DNA from: Thalassobacillus devorans
GTDB taxonomy: Bacteria; Bacillota; Bacilli; Bacillales; Halobacillaceae
DNA: 64,000 bases
NCBI RefSeq assembly: GCF_900176565.1
Contig: NZ_FXEH01000006.1
Span: 1,550,001 to 1,614,000 of the forward strand
Reading direction: 5' to 3'
The number at the start of each line of letters is the position of its first letter. Position 1 is the first letter of the stretch. Below the pieces are notes generated by a model. It ran no database searches, was not told the origin of the DNA, and saw only the letters and a program-made list of their open reading frames with translations. This document shows, piece after piece, positions 39,865-48,270 of this stretch. The translations under genes and the position numbers were made by a program.

Positions 39865-39965
39865 CAGGCACCTCGTCCATTTCCTATCCACAAAAAGGAA
39901 CTCAATGTTCTTATTTTATGCTGGTTAGGAAGCCTTGTCAAAAATGTTTGGGAACGAGGTGCCTG
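39865..39965. repeat. 101-bp inverted-repeat element
   Basis: CAGGCACCTCGT at 39865-39876 and its exact complement ACGAGGTGCCTG at 39954-39965 bound a noncoding segment just upstream of holA. GGCACCTCGTTCC-type ends recall small palindromic repeats common in Bacillaceae genomes. No second copy is in this window. Confidence 0.55.
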
Positions 39966-39980
39966 AGGTATCTATATGAA

Positions 39981-40117
39981 CGCCGCCCGTTCCAGCCCCG
40001 GGTGAAAGATCGGGCGACGATATTGTCCTTTGGTTTTAGATTGACCAAAAGGACGTAAAGTATAGATGACAACTCTTGCTAACCAAGGTAATCAAAAAAA
40101 CGGATAGTTTTTTTGAT
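39981..40117. other. structured intergenic region with three hairpins
   Basis: Hairpin A: CGCCCG (39984-39989) with CGGGCG (40011-40016). Hairpin B: GTCCTTTGGT (40025-40034) with ACCAAAAGGAC (40044-40054). Hairpin C: ATCAAAAAAAC (40091-40101) with GTTTTTTTGAT (40107-40117), a perfect 11-bp stem with a U-run on each strand. No ORF. It could be a small RNA or leader of yqzM (plus) or holA (minus); no known riboswitch class was recognised. Confidence 0.45.
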
Positions 40118-40189
40118 ATAATTAATGAAGAATCTGGATTTTTAATCAAGTATCGCTTATACTAAAACACAGGTATAGGAGGGGTAAAA

Positions 40190-40324
40190 GTGAACGAATT
40201 CAAAAAAGATATTCAATCAAAAAATAATGATGTCGTCGATTCCGGGCTAGGGTTCATTTTCTCGTTCTTGTTCTTCTTCATTATATTCTTTACCGGTGTC
40301 GTCGTGAATGTAATCGGATCGTAA
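40190..40324 (+). CDS. yqzM: YqzM family small membrane protein
   Basis: 44 aa. Starts with GTG behind GGAGGGG and encodes NEFKKDIQSKNNDVVDSG followed by a single phenylalanine-rich transmembrane helix and VVNVIGS. It matches the YqzM family, which lies between comEC and holA on the opposite strand in B. subtilis. Function unknown. Confidence 0.88.
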   Translation: MNEFKKDIQSKNNDVVDSGLGFIFSFLFFFIIFFTGVVVNVIGS

Positions 40325-40337
40325 ATTCCATTACTAC

Positions 40338-40366
40338 CAAAGGCTGCTAATATGCAGCCTTTTTTA
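40338..40366 (+). terminator. yqzM terminator
   Basis: AAGGCTGC and GCAGCCTT stem with a 6-nt loop followed by TTTTTT on the plus strand. Confidence 0.85.
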
Positions 40367-40378
40367 TGCTTTATATTT

Positions 40379-42658
40379 TTATTGGTCTTCATTAAAGATA
40401 TAAAAATTCCCTTTTGATTCCTCAAATACGAATTGTACTGCTCCATGTATATCTGTCCTTAATGTGGTCAATCCTAATGTCTCCATTCTTTCCAATACTT
40501 CTTCATGAGGATGCCCATATCGATTGTTTCTGCCTGCTGATATCAGTACTACCTTTCCTTTCAAGGTAACAAGGAAGGACTCCGAACTAGACGTTTTACT
40601 ACCGTGATGGGAAGCCTTTAGGACATCAGCCCTTAAATCCGGAAAAACCTTCATTAAATCCCCTTCCACTTTGTCAGATATATCTCCTGCAAACAACCAA
40701 TCCCACCCTCCAAATGTTGTAAAAAGTACCAACGAATTATCATTCGCATCGTTATAATTTCCTCCAGGGTTCAATACTTTAAAGACCTGCCCACTTAAGG
40801 AAATAACCTCGTTTCTTTTCAGACGTATGACCGGAATATTGTGCTCCAATACTTGTTTTTGCATGGCGTCTGGAAACTGAAAATAAGGACTGACTAAAAG
40901 TTTATCTATTTGGAGGTCATCGAATAAAAACGGAATACTTCCGATATGATCCGAATCTTCATGGCTTAAAAACACTGCATCCACTTTGCTGATCCCTTTT
41001 GAGTGGAGGAAAGGGATTATTATATTGTCAGCTATTCTTTCCTGATTTGCCGAAAAGTGAGAAGTGCCTGCTGCGTCAATGATGAAAACACCTTTACGGT
41101 AAGGAAGCTCTATGACAAAACTATCCCCTTGCCCAACATCCAGCATACTCACGGTCCCTTCTTTACTCATATAGGGCTTTATCGAAAAAAACACCAATAC
41201 AAACACAGCCACGACAGCTGATAAGAAGGCTCTTCTCCTGTTTCCCACTTGCAGACTCGCTAACATCAGGACAAGGAAAATATAGTACACCAGACTGTAT
41301 AAAGGAGTGATTCTTCCTGCAATCCACGGGTAATATAAATGAGAGTCCATATAGCGAAGCCCTTCCAGTGAGAAATGATGTAAATATAGGAAAGGCTCCG
41401 AAATACTGACAGCAACAGCCGGTAAAAAGATGGTAAGGATGCTCAAAAACAGCATCATCGGAATAACAATAATAGTAAAATAAGGGACATATATCAGGTT
41501 GGCAAATACGGACAAAGGATTAAACTGAAAAAAATGAACGAGTTGAATAGGGAGAAGTATCAATTGACTTAATAAGCTTATTTGCATTAATAACACCAAG
41601 TTGGAAGATGTGCTTTTAAACCACTTAAGTGAAAATAACAATGAAAAGGTGACTAAAAAGGAAAATTGAAAGCCTAGCTGGTGTAAGTAAGAGGGGTTTA
41701 TAAGAAGAAAGCATAATAGTAGAATGCTGAGAATGTCCGTAACAGTAACCTTGGCTGAAAATTTTATCACAAGCATTCCAAGCATTGCCATAGCAACAGC
41801 CCTCAGTACAGAAGGCGCACCACCAGCAAAAAAAGCATAGAGAGGAAGTAAAGTGAAAAGCAGCCAGTAACTTTTTTCTGTAGTAATAATTCCAGACCGT
41901 GTTAATACATAAAGAATGAAGCCGATGATCAGACCGACATGAAGTCCTGAAATTGCCAGTAGATGAGAAAGATTCCACCTTTGAAATAGTTGAATAGTTG
42001 TTTTCTCAAGATCACTTGTCTCCCCAAATATCAAAGCCTTCAACCAGGGAGATATCTCCGGAGAAAGCTTGGTTTCATACTGACTCAGCAGCTTATACCG
42101 CTGCGCATCCAAAAGTGCAACCCATGAGTGCCCTATACAATCTATTTCAGTTTTATCCGTAATAATTATTTGTGAAATAATTCCTTGCTGGAGTAAATAA
42201 GTACGGTAATCAAATTCTCCAGGATTGGTAGCGGCGGGCGGAAAAGAGGTTGGGGCATTTATTTGGCAGACTGCTCCATATTTCCAGTTTTCTGCGAAGG
42301 AAGGAGGCGTGGAAGAAGAATTATGTTCTTTAAAAGCAGTTAGTAATATTTTTTGGCTGGTGTCTTGTAATTTCATGATAACTTCAATTTTATTGTCTGT
42401 CACTTTGGGTGTGCTGACTAATTTTCCATGAAGAGTGGTATCAGCTATTGCAGGGGAATTTGTATAATCAGTTGAGGTAAATAAGCCTCCGGTTACAAAT
42501 GCTGCAACCATAAGGACGATTAGCCGCTTACTTGGAAAAATATAAAACAGCCACCCTAACAAAAGGACCAAATAGATGATAGAAGTGTCTCTCTGATGAG
42601 AAAAAGTCAGTCCTCCCAGCAGAAAGGCACCTGCAAAAAGGTGCCAATACCCCCGCAT
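40379..42658 (-). CDS. comEC: DNA internalisation channel ComEC
   Basis: 759 aa. Polytopic membrane channel for uptake of transforming single-stranded DNA. An N-terminal OB-like domain (about 60-170) is followed by the competence membrane domain with about ten helices (to about 490) and a C-terminal metallo-beta-lactamase-like nuclease domain with SHEDSDHIGS near residue 560 and KASHHGSKTS near 685. The ATG overlaps the comEB stop by one base (TAATG), giving coupled translation. All key motifs are intact. Confidence 0.95.
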   Translation of the reverse strand: MRGYWHLFAGAFLLGGLTFSHQRDTSIIYLVLLLGWLFYIFPSKRLIVLMVAAFVTGGLFTSTDYTNSPAIADTTLHGKLVSTPKVTDNKIEVIMKLQDTSQKILLTAFKEHNSSSTPPSFAENWKYGAVCQINAPTSFPPAATNPGEFDYRTYLLQQGIISQIIITDKTEIDCIGHSWVALLDAQRYKLLSQYETKLSPEISPWLKALIFGETSDLEKTTIQLFQRWNLSHLLAISGLHVGLIIGFILYVLTRSGIITTEKSYWLLFTLLPLYAFFAGGAPSVLRAVAMAMLGMLVIKFSAKVTVTDILSILLLCFLLINPSYLHQLGFQFSFLVTFSLLFSLKWFKSTSSNLVLLMQISLLSQLILLPIQLVHFFQFNPLSVFANLIYVPYFTIIVIPMMLFLSILTIFLPAVAVSISEPFLYLHHFSLEGLRYMDSHLYYPWIAGRITPLYSLVYYIFLVLMLASLQVGNRRRAFLSAVVAVFVLVFFSIKPYMSKEGTVSMLDVGQGDSFVIELPYRKGVFIIDAAGTSHFSANQERIADNIIIPFLHSKGISKVDAVFLSHEDSDHIGSIPFLFDDLQIDKLLVSPYFQFPDAMQKQVLEHNIPVIRLKRNEVISLSGQVFKVLNPGGNYNDANDNSLVLFTTFGGWDWLFAGDISDKVEGDLMKVFPDLRADVLKASHHGSKTSSSESFLVTLKGKVVLISAGRNNRYGHPHEEVLERMETLGLTTLRTDIHGAVQFVFEESKGNFYIFNEDQ

Positions 42659-43125
42659 TATACTTCTTTTTTATCCGCCAACGGATCAAGCGGCCACTCT
42701 TTCAGTTCTACTTTCTCTGTTCTTACACCCGCGTCCTGGAACAACTCGATTGCATAAGGGTGGTTTCTATAATCAGCATGGTAATATACTGCTTTAATAC
42801 CAGCCTGGATAATCGCTTTACAACAATGAAGGCAAGGAAAATGGGTGACGTATATTTCAGCACCTTCTGTAGCGACCCCAAATTTGGCACACTGCAATAA
42901 AGCGTTCATTTCAGCGTGTATGGTACGAACACAATGGCCGTCTATAACATAGCATCCTTCATCGACACAATGTACCCCACCCGATACGCTGCCATTATAA
43001 CCACCGGCTATCATTCGTTTGTCTCTGACAATTGTTGCGCCTACCGCTAAACGCTCACACGTGCTTCTCATTTTCAACAAGTGACTTTGAGCCATGAAAT
43101 ATTGATCCCAGGAAATACGTTCCAT
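42658..43125 (-). CDS. comEB: ComE operon protein 2, dCMP deaminase family
   Basis: 155 aa. Zinc deaminase with HAEMNAL (zinc His and catalytic Glu) and PCLHCCKAI (zinc cysteines); an extra zinc site is suggested by HCVDEGCYVIDGHC. The protein probably deaminates dCMP to dUMP; it is not required for DNA uptake itself. Upstream lies a good sigma-A promoter in the 130-nt gap after comEA. Confidence 0.94.
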   Translation of the reverse strand: MERISWDQYFMAQSHLLKMRSTCERLAVGATIVRDKRMIAGGYNGSVSGGVHCVDEGCYVIDGHCVRTIHAEMNALLQCAKFGVATEGAEIYVTHFPCLHCCKAIIQAGIKAVYYHADYRNHPYAIELFQDAGVRTEKVELKEWPLDPLADKKEV

Positions 43126-43222
43126 TATGTAAAGGTCCCCTTTTATTGTTATTATGCGCTGCTAAGTGAGCTCTTGATATCGTGTTCCATTACTTTCACC
43201 TACAGAGCAATGGTTTAAAATA

Positions 43223-43251
43223 ATTTTACATTTCTGTGTTTTCTCCGTCAA
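43223..43251 (-). promoter_or_regulatory. sigma-A promoter of comEB-comEC
   Basis: TTGACG at 43251-43246, a 17-bp spacer and TAAAAT at 43228-43223. It would give comEB-comEC expression independent of comEA. Confidence 0.6.
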
Positions 43252-43255
43252 TGTA

Positions 43256-43831
43256 CTACGGAATTTGTATAGAGTCTTTAATATTATCTAATGTCTTTTC
43301 ACCTATCCCACTCACTTCCAATAGATCCTCCACTGTCTGAAATAGACCATTATCCTCTCTATGCTGGACGATTGCCTTCGCTTTCGATTCACCTATCCCG
43401 TCTAAAGTTTGAATTTCTGTGATATCTGCATAATTAATTCGAATTTTACTATTTTCAGCACCCTGCGCTCCTTCGGAAACATCACTTACCATGCCATTGA
43501 CGATAATCATCATTTCGTCACTCACGCGCTGGGCCAAGTTAACAGAAGCAGGGTCAGCTTCTGGTGTCATCCCTCCCGCCGCCGTTACTGCATCATGTAC
43601 ACGACTGCCTTCTTCCAATTCATATATACCTGGTTTTGCAACTTCTCCTTTGATATCCACCATGAGTTTCCCTTCAATTCCAGTCTTCTCAACTGTCATA
43701 GTTGCTTTAGTCTCATCAATGTCTATGAAGCCTTCTGTTTTATTTTCATTTCCTTGACTGTTTCCAAGCATAAACCATAAAACAATTCCTGCGATTAAGA
43801 CGACCCAGGCATATTTCTTAATCCAATACAT
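43256..43831 (-). CDS. comEA: competence DNA receptor ComEA
   Basis: 191 aa from the start chosen. An N-terminal membrane anchor (about 5-24) is followed by an SLBB domain (VDIKGEVAKPGIYEL) at about 60-125 and two helix-hairpin-helix motifs at about 135-190 (IQTLDGIGESKAKAIV, LEVSGIGEKTLDNI) that bind double-stranded DNA. The start is uncertain: ATG of MYWIKKYAW is preferred, but a GTG 4 codons upstream or the first in-frame ATG are possible. Confidence 0.92.
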   Translation of the reverse strand: MYWIKKYAWVVLIAGIVLWFMLGNSQGNENKTEGFIDIDETKATMTVEKTGIEGKLMVDIKGEVAKPGIYELEEGSRVHDAVTAAGGMTPEADPASVNLAQRVSDEMMIIVNGMVSDVSEGAQGAENSKIRINYADITEIQTLDGIGESKAKAIVQHREDNGLFQTVEDLLEVSGIGEKTLDNIKDSIQIP

Positions 43832-43910
43832 ATAATCAAACACATCCTTTCCTATAATCCGGGCAAAGTTCATATAGATAAAACATAAGCTAACTCAAAG
43901 GAGGTATTCC

Positions 43911-44723
43911 ATGATTTGGGGAGTGATAGGGACTGGAAATATGGGAAGTATTGTTATCGAATCCCTTATTGAAAGCGGCTCGATAGATGCAGAGGAAATG
44001 ATAGTAACGAACCGCACATTGACCAAAGCTTATGAACTTAAACAAAGGCATCCCGATCTGGTCATAAAAAAAGAGTTGGCAGAATTAATCGACCAGGCAG
44101 ATATTATCCTGCTTTGTGTTAAGCCACATGACATGAAAGCACTATTTAAGGATATAAAGGGCTACGTCAGGAAAGAGCAATGCGTTGTCTCCATAACGAG
44201 TCCGGTCGGAATCGAAGAGTTAGAAAAAGCGCTGCCATGCCAGGTAGCAAGAATTGTACCTTCTATTACCAATCGTGCTTTTTCAGGGGCAACTTTGTTC
44301 AGTTTCAGTGAGTCTGTGAGACCAGAATTTAAAGCGCTATTGAAGCAAACGTTTAAATTCATATCCAGACCTATAGAAATCGAGGAAGACTATATCCGAG
44401 TCTGTTCGGATATAGTTTCGTGCGGTCCTGCTTTTATAAGTTTTCTAATGGAACGATGGATCAAAGCAGCGGAAGAAGTAGCGGATCTTCCAGAAGAAAC
44501 GGCAACGGAACTTACTACAGAGATGTTAATTGGATACGGGAAGTTACTGGAAGAAAATCACTATACGTTGAATACTTTGAGAGAAAAAGTAAGTGTAAAA
44601 GGCGGGGTCACAGGAGAAGGATTAATCATGCTGGAGCAGCATATTGGAGAGTTATTTGAGAAGATGTTTCAAGCCACGCAAAAAAAGCATAAAGAAGATA
44701 AAAAAAGATTAAGGGAGCCATGA
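43911..44723 (+). CDS. comER: ComER, pyrroline-5-carboxylate reductase-like protein
   Basis: 270 aa. Rossmann-fold protein of the ProC family: GVIGTGNMGS at the start, CVKPHDMK near residue 65, and the C-terminal dimerisation region with SCGPAFISF and VKGGVTGEGL. Transcribed divergently from comEA, as in B. subtilis, where it is not needed for competence. It may be a true reductase; the substrate is unknown. AAAGGAGGTATTCC precedes the ATG. Confidence 0.92.
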   Translation: MIWGVIGTGNMGSIVIESLIESGSIDAEEMIVTNRTLTKAYELKQRHPDLVIKKELAELIDQADIILLCVKPHDMKALFKDIKGYVRKEQCVVSITSPVGIEELEKALPCQVARIVPSITNRAFSGATLFSFSESVRPEFKALLKQTFKFISRPIEIEEDYIRVCSDIVSCGPAFISFLMERWIKAAEEVADLPEETATELTTEMLIGYGKLLEENHYTLNTLREKVSVKGGVTGEGLIMLEQHIGELFEKMFQATQKKHKEDKKRLREP

Positions 44724-44774
44724 TTCTTTCTATATTTTACATGAACTTTAATAAAAAGAATACAATTAAATCAG

Positions 44775-44826
44775 AAAAACTTGGCTTGTCGCCCAATACT
44801 TATGGTGAAAGCCTTAGTTTTAAAAC
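44775..44826. repeat. dispersed hairpin repeat, copy 2
   Basis: GGCTTGTCGCC (44783-44793) and GGTGAAAGCC (44804-44813) around CAATACTTAT. Same core as the copies at 15.54, 57.00 and 58.99 kb. Lies just after comER. Confidence 0.65.
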
Positions 44827-44840
44827 TTTTCCAAGTAATC

Positions 44841-44882
44841 AAAAATCACAGGAGACATGTATATGCTCCTGTGATTTATTTT
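44841..44882. terminator. bidirectional terminator between comER and yqeM
   Basis: AAATCACAGGAG and CTCCTGTGATTT form a 12-bp stem; T-runs follow on both strands. The yqeM stop codon touches the stem. Confidence 0.82.
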
Positions 44883-45607
44883 CGTGTGCAAATAAAAAAT
44901 ATACGATCGCCATCAGTATCATGAAGTACTGGATTCCGTTCCAAATCAGCAGCTATATCTTTAATTTCAAACCCTGCACGATGCAGTTCTTCTTTTAACA
45001 CATCTATCGTGTAACCACGCTGCGTATGGTATTCATCGAAGCGGGAGTAATCTCCACGAGAATTTTGCACGAAAAATGTCAGGTCATGAATAAATGTATC
45101 TGGAATTTCCCCAGGTTCACAAAACCATATATAGGTGATGTCCTCATACACTTCAGAAAATGTCTGGCCTGACATATGTTCTTTTAGATGATTAAGGGAG
45201 TGTACATCAAAAAGAAAAGTGCCACCAGGCTTAAGTACAGAATGAGTTTGCTGAAAAACTGCTCGCAGCTCTTCCAGAGAGGTTATATAATTAAGGACGT
45301 CAAAAAAACTGACCACCGTATCAAAGTTTTCTAACCCCTCTAACTGACGTATATCCTGTTTCAGCCATTGAATATCGGCTGAGGTCCGTGCTTTGTCATG
45401 AGCTATTGCCAACATATCCTCTGAAAAGTCTACACCAGTAATTTGATATCCTTTTTCAGCAAGCCGAATGGCAATCTCTCCTGTACCGCAGCCCATATCC
45501 AATATCTTGTGTCCAGAGGAGTAATTTAAAGTAAATGACACCCAATCCTCATAGGGAACATCTTTCATCAGCACGTCGTACACCGCTGCCATTTCCCCAT
45601 AAGTCAT
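44876..45607 (-). CDS. yqeM: class I SAM-dependent methyltransferase YqeM
   Basis: 243 aa. SAM-binding motif ILDMGCGTGEIAIRLAEKG is near residue 40; VVSFFDVLNYI and LKPGGTFLFDVHS are later methyltransferase motifs. Substrate unknown. Conserved last gene of the yqeG-yqeM cluster. The start MTYGEMAAVYD aligns with Bacillus YqeM and lies 4 nt after the rsfS stop; the ribosome site is weak and a GTG 4 codons upstream is possible. Confidence 0.9.
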   Translation of the reverse strand: MTYGEMAAVYDVLMKDVPYEDWVSFTLNYSSGHKILDMGCGTGEIAIRLAEKGYQITGVDFSEDMLAIAHDKARTSADIQWLKQDIRQLEGLENFDTVVSFFDVLNYITSLEELRAVFQQTHSVLKPGGTFLFDVHSLNHLKEHMSGQTFSEVYEDITYIWFCEPGEIPDTFIHDLTFFVQNSRGDYSRFDEYHTQRGYTIDVLKEELHRAGFEIKDIAADLERNPVLHDTDGDRIFFICTRK

Positions 45608-45611
45608 ACGA

Positions 45612-45959
45612 TCAGACACTTTCGATCGCAACGGTAGGAGCATCTCCCCATAGCCGCTCTAAATTATAATAGTTCCGCTCATCTTTATGAAAGATATGAC
45701 AAATCACTCCATTTAAGTCAACAAGAATCCAGCGGGCTTGTTCAAAACCTTCCATACGCGTCACAGACAAGCCGCTTTCTTCAGCCTTCTCCTTTACTTC
45801 CCTGGCGATTGCCTGTACTTGGCGTTCATTGGAACCTTCACAAATCAAGAAATAATCGGCAATTAACGATACTTCGGACATATCCAAAACTACGATATCC
45901 TCGGCTCTTTTATCATCGCAAGCCGTGGCAGCAAGTTTCATCATTTCTTTACTATCCAT
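45612..45959 (-). CDS. rsfS: ribosomal silencing factor RsfS
   Basis: 115 aa. Binds ribosomal protein uL14 and blocks subunit joining in starvation. Family motifs: ADYFLICEGSNERQVQAIA and WILVDLNGVICHIFH, then YYNLERLWGDAP. Start is ATG behind GGAGG with 7-nt spacing. Confidence 0.95.
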   Translation of the reverse strand: MDSKEMMKLAATACDDKRAEDIVVLDMSEVSLIADYFLICEGSNERQVQAIAREVKEKAEESGLSVTRMEGFEQARWILVDLNGVICHIFHKDERNYYNLERLWGDAPTVAIESV

Positions 45960-45975
45960 ATCCAAGCCTCCATTT

Positions 45976-46554
45976 TTATTTTTGTTTAATTAATTGTAAT
46001 AAATCATTGTAGTTATGCAGGGTATCCGGGTAAACCTTTTGCCCTTTGGACATTAAGAAAAAGATCGTATTTTGTGCGGCCTGCAGGCAAGCTTTATCCA
46101 GATCTTCTTTCGCTGTCTTCCTTACCTCTTCCACACCAGGAAACTTACGGCCTGGCTCGATGTAATCTGCTAAGAAAACCACTTTCTCCAGCGTGTTCAT
46201 GTTCGCTTTACCAGTGGTATGGCATGCAATTGCAGAAGCAACCTCTCCATCTTCAAGCCCAGCTTCCTTATTAAGCAGCACTGCCCCAACAGGACCATGC
46301 CATAACTCATGGTGATAGTCCAGGAGGTCCTTAGGTAGTCTTGATTCTGTATTAATCCATCGCCGCAATTCGTCCTTGTCTCTATATTTTGCGTAGTCAT
46401 GCAAAATAGCGGCAAGTTCGGTTTTCTTTTGGTCTGCCCCATAAGAAGCAGCAAGCTCCAATGCTGTATCGGTTACGCGCAAGGTATGTTCATAGCGCTC
46501 TTGTTTTAAGCTTGCTCTGACAAGTTCGATTGCCCTATCACGGTCAAGCTTCAT
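45976..46554 (-). CDS. yqeK: HD-domain phosphohydrolase YqeK
   Basis: 192 aa. Symmetrical diadenosine-tetraphosphate hydrolase family. The metal-binding HD pair is visible as ILHDYAKY near residue 50 with upstream H of YEHTLRV and later HHELWHGPVGA and AIACHTTG. Its start overlaps the nadD 3' end by 11 nt, so expression is coupled with NAD synthesis. Confidence 0.94.
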   Translation of the reverse strand: MKLDRDRAIELVRASLKQERYEHTLRVTDTALELAASYGADQKKTELAAILHDYAKYRDKDELRRWINTESRLPKDLLDYHHELWHGPVGAVLLNKEAGLEDGEVASAIACHTTGKANMNTLEKVVFLADYIEPGRKFPGVEEVRKTAKEDLDKACLQAAQNTIFFLMSKGQKVYPDTLHNYNDLLQLIKQK

Positions 46555-47110
46555 ATAGTTGATGCTCCTTTATATAATCGATTACGCCATCCGCGGTTAA
46601 ATACCGGATTTCCCGTCCCTGATTCAAACGCTTTCTGAGCATCGTGGATGATACTTCTATTATTGGCATCTCAACTTCTTCTACAGGGTAAGGACTGTTC
46701 AATTGATAACCGCTTCGTTTTACTCCAACGAAATGCGTCATTTTCATCAGTTTTTTGATTTCATACCATTTAGGCAGATACTCAACCATATCTCCTCCGA
46801 TGATAAAGTAAAATTCAATATCGGGATTCAGCTTCTTCAATTGTTTAATCGTATCGTAGGTATAGGATTTACCATCTCTCTGCAATTCTATATCACTCAC
46901 GGAAAAATGGGGGTTATCAGCTATTGCAGCCTTTACCATTTCCAAGCGGTTTTGATTATCTGCCGTAGCACCTGACTTATGTGGTGGATGATTGGAAGGC
47001 AAAAACCACACTTCATCTAAATCAAGCTGGTAATATACTTCTTCCGCTATGATAAGGTGACCGATATGCGGTGGATCAAAGGTACCACCAAGGATTCCAA
47101 CACGTTTCAT
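46544..47110 (-). CDS. nadD: nicotinate-nucleotide adenylyltransferase
   Basis: 188 aa. Makes deamido-NAD from NaMN and ATP. Nucleotidyltransferase motif GGTFDPPHIGHL is near residue 8 and the ISSTxxR motif is VSSTMLRKR near 155. Start is ATG behind AGGGGAG; an upstream in-frame ATG two codons earlier overlaps this site. Confidence 0.96.
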   Translation of the reverse strand: MKRVGILGGTFDPPHIGHLIIAEEVYYQLDLDEVWFLPSNHPPHKSGATADNQNRLEMVKAAIADNPHFSVSDIELQRDGKSYTYDTIKQLKKLNPDIEFYFIIGGDMVEYLPKWYEIKKLMKMTHFVGVKRSGYQLNSPYPVEEVEMPIIEVSSTMLRKRLNQGREIRYLTADGVIDYIKEHQLYEA

Positions 47111-47125
47111 AACCATCTCCCCTTA

Positions 47126-47416
47126 TCAAGGAAGAACAATTTCTTTGTTTTCCTCTGATTCTTTATACAATACGATGGTATTACCGATTATTTGGACTAA
47201 TTCAGCTCCGGTTCCTTCCACAAGCTCTTCTGCCACTACATTCTTATCCTCCATGCAATTTTGGAGAACACTTACTTTTATCAATTCTCTCTTTTCAAGA
47301 GCATCATCGATTTGAGCAATCATGTTTTCATTTACTCCGGTTTTCCCTACTTGAAAAATAGGATTCAGATGATGTGCCTGTGAGCGTAAATATCGTTTTT
47401 GTTTACCTGTAAGCAT
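47126..47416 (-). CDS. yqeI: ribosome assembly RNA-binding protein YhbY/YqeI
   Basis: 96 aa. CRM-domain protein that joins the large-subunit precursor. Begins MLTGKQKRYLRSQAHHL, then QVGKTGVNENM with the GxxG loop and IGNTIVLYK near the end. Lies between aroE (4-nt gap) and nadD. Confidence 0.95.
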   Translation of the reverse strand: MLTGKQKRYLRSQAHHLNPIFQVGKTGVNENMIAQIDDALEKRELIKVSVLQNCMEDKNVVAEELVEGTGAELVQIIGNTIVLYKESEENKEIVLP

Positions 47417-47419
47417 TGG

Positions 47420-48253
47420 TTATGCTCCTTTCAATTGTTCTTCCAGCTCCTCGAGAAGCCGGCTTTCTTCCACTGAGATTCCTGTCCAGATTTCAAAAGC
47501 ATATACCGCTTGATATAAAAGCATTTCATGGCCTTGATGTATCCTAGCACCTTTAGCTTGTGCTTCTTTTAAAAATGAAGTCATAAGAGGCTGGTATACG
47601 ATATCACTGACTATTGTATCTTCACTTAAATTTCTCAAAGAAATAATCTGCTGATCTACATTTGGTTTCATACCAACCGTAGTAGTCTGGATGATTAAAT
47701 CATAGTCAGCGATTCTACTTTCCGCTTCCTGGAGTGTAAGGATATCCACGTTCCCACTCTCAGCTCCAGCCTCCATCATCTCTTTAGCACGTTCGGAGGT
47801 GCGGTTTGCTATATCAATATGTCCAGTTGTCTCATTCTTAAGCGTATGATAAATTCCCTTGGCAGCCCCGCCTGCACCAATGATCAGCGCTTTGATATTC
47901 TTATCAAAAAGCTCAGGGTATTTGGCTCGTAAAGAATGAAGAAAACCTTTTCCATCGGTATTATAACCTATCCATTTACTATCGAGGTTTTTAACTGTAT
48001 TTACTGCTCCGAGCAATTTTGCTTGTTCGTCAATGTCATCTAATTCTGTCATAATTTTTTGTTTAAAAGGCACGGTGACATTGAAGCCATCCAGTGCTTC
48101 TTTTCTTAAAAAGCTTACCTGCTCTTTAAAACTTCCCGGTTCCATTTCATACAATTCATATGACCCGGCTATGTTTGCCTGGTTCAGCAAACGAGTATGG
48201 ATCCATGGTGATAAGGAATGCTTGATCGGATTCCCTATTAAACCTAACTTCAT
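47420..48253 (-). CDS. aroE: shikimate dehydrogenase
   Basis: 277 aa. NADP-dependent step of the chorismate pathway. Substrate loop GNPIKHSLSPWIHTRL is at residue 6, catalytic Lys in NVTVPFKQK near 66, nucleotide site GAGGAAKGI near 127. The start is the ATG of MKLGLIG; a 35-codon upstream extension into yqeH is not conserved. Follows yqeH by 17 nt. Confidence 0.95.
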   Translation of the reverse strand: MKLGLIGNPIKHSLSPWIHTRLLNQANIAGSYELYEMEPGSFKEQVSFLRKEALDGFNVTVPFKQKIMTELDDIDEQAKLLGAVNTVKNLDSKWIGYNTDGKGFLHSLRAKYPELFDKNIKALIIGAGGAAKGIYHTLKNETTGHIDIANRTSERAKEMMEAGAESGNVDILTLQEAESRIADYDLIIQTTTVGMKPNVDQQIISLRNLSEDTIVSDIVYQPLMTSFLKEAQAKGARIHQGHEMLLYQAVYAFEIWTGISVEESRLLEELEEQLKGA

Positions 48254-48270
48254 CCTCTCACGCCCCCTGA

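Noticed and set aside
41625-41978. 117-aa frame on the minus strand inside comEC
   Set aside because: Overlaps comEC in another frame; comEC is intact and conserved.
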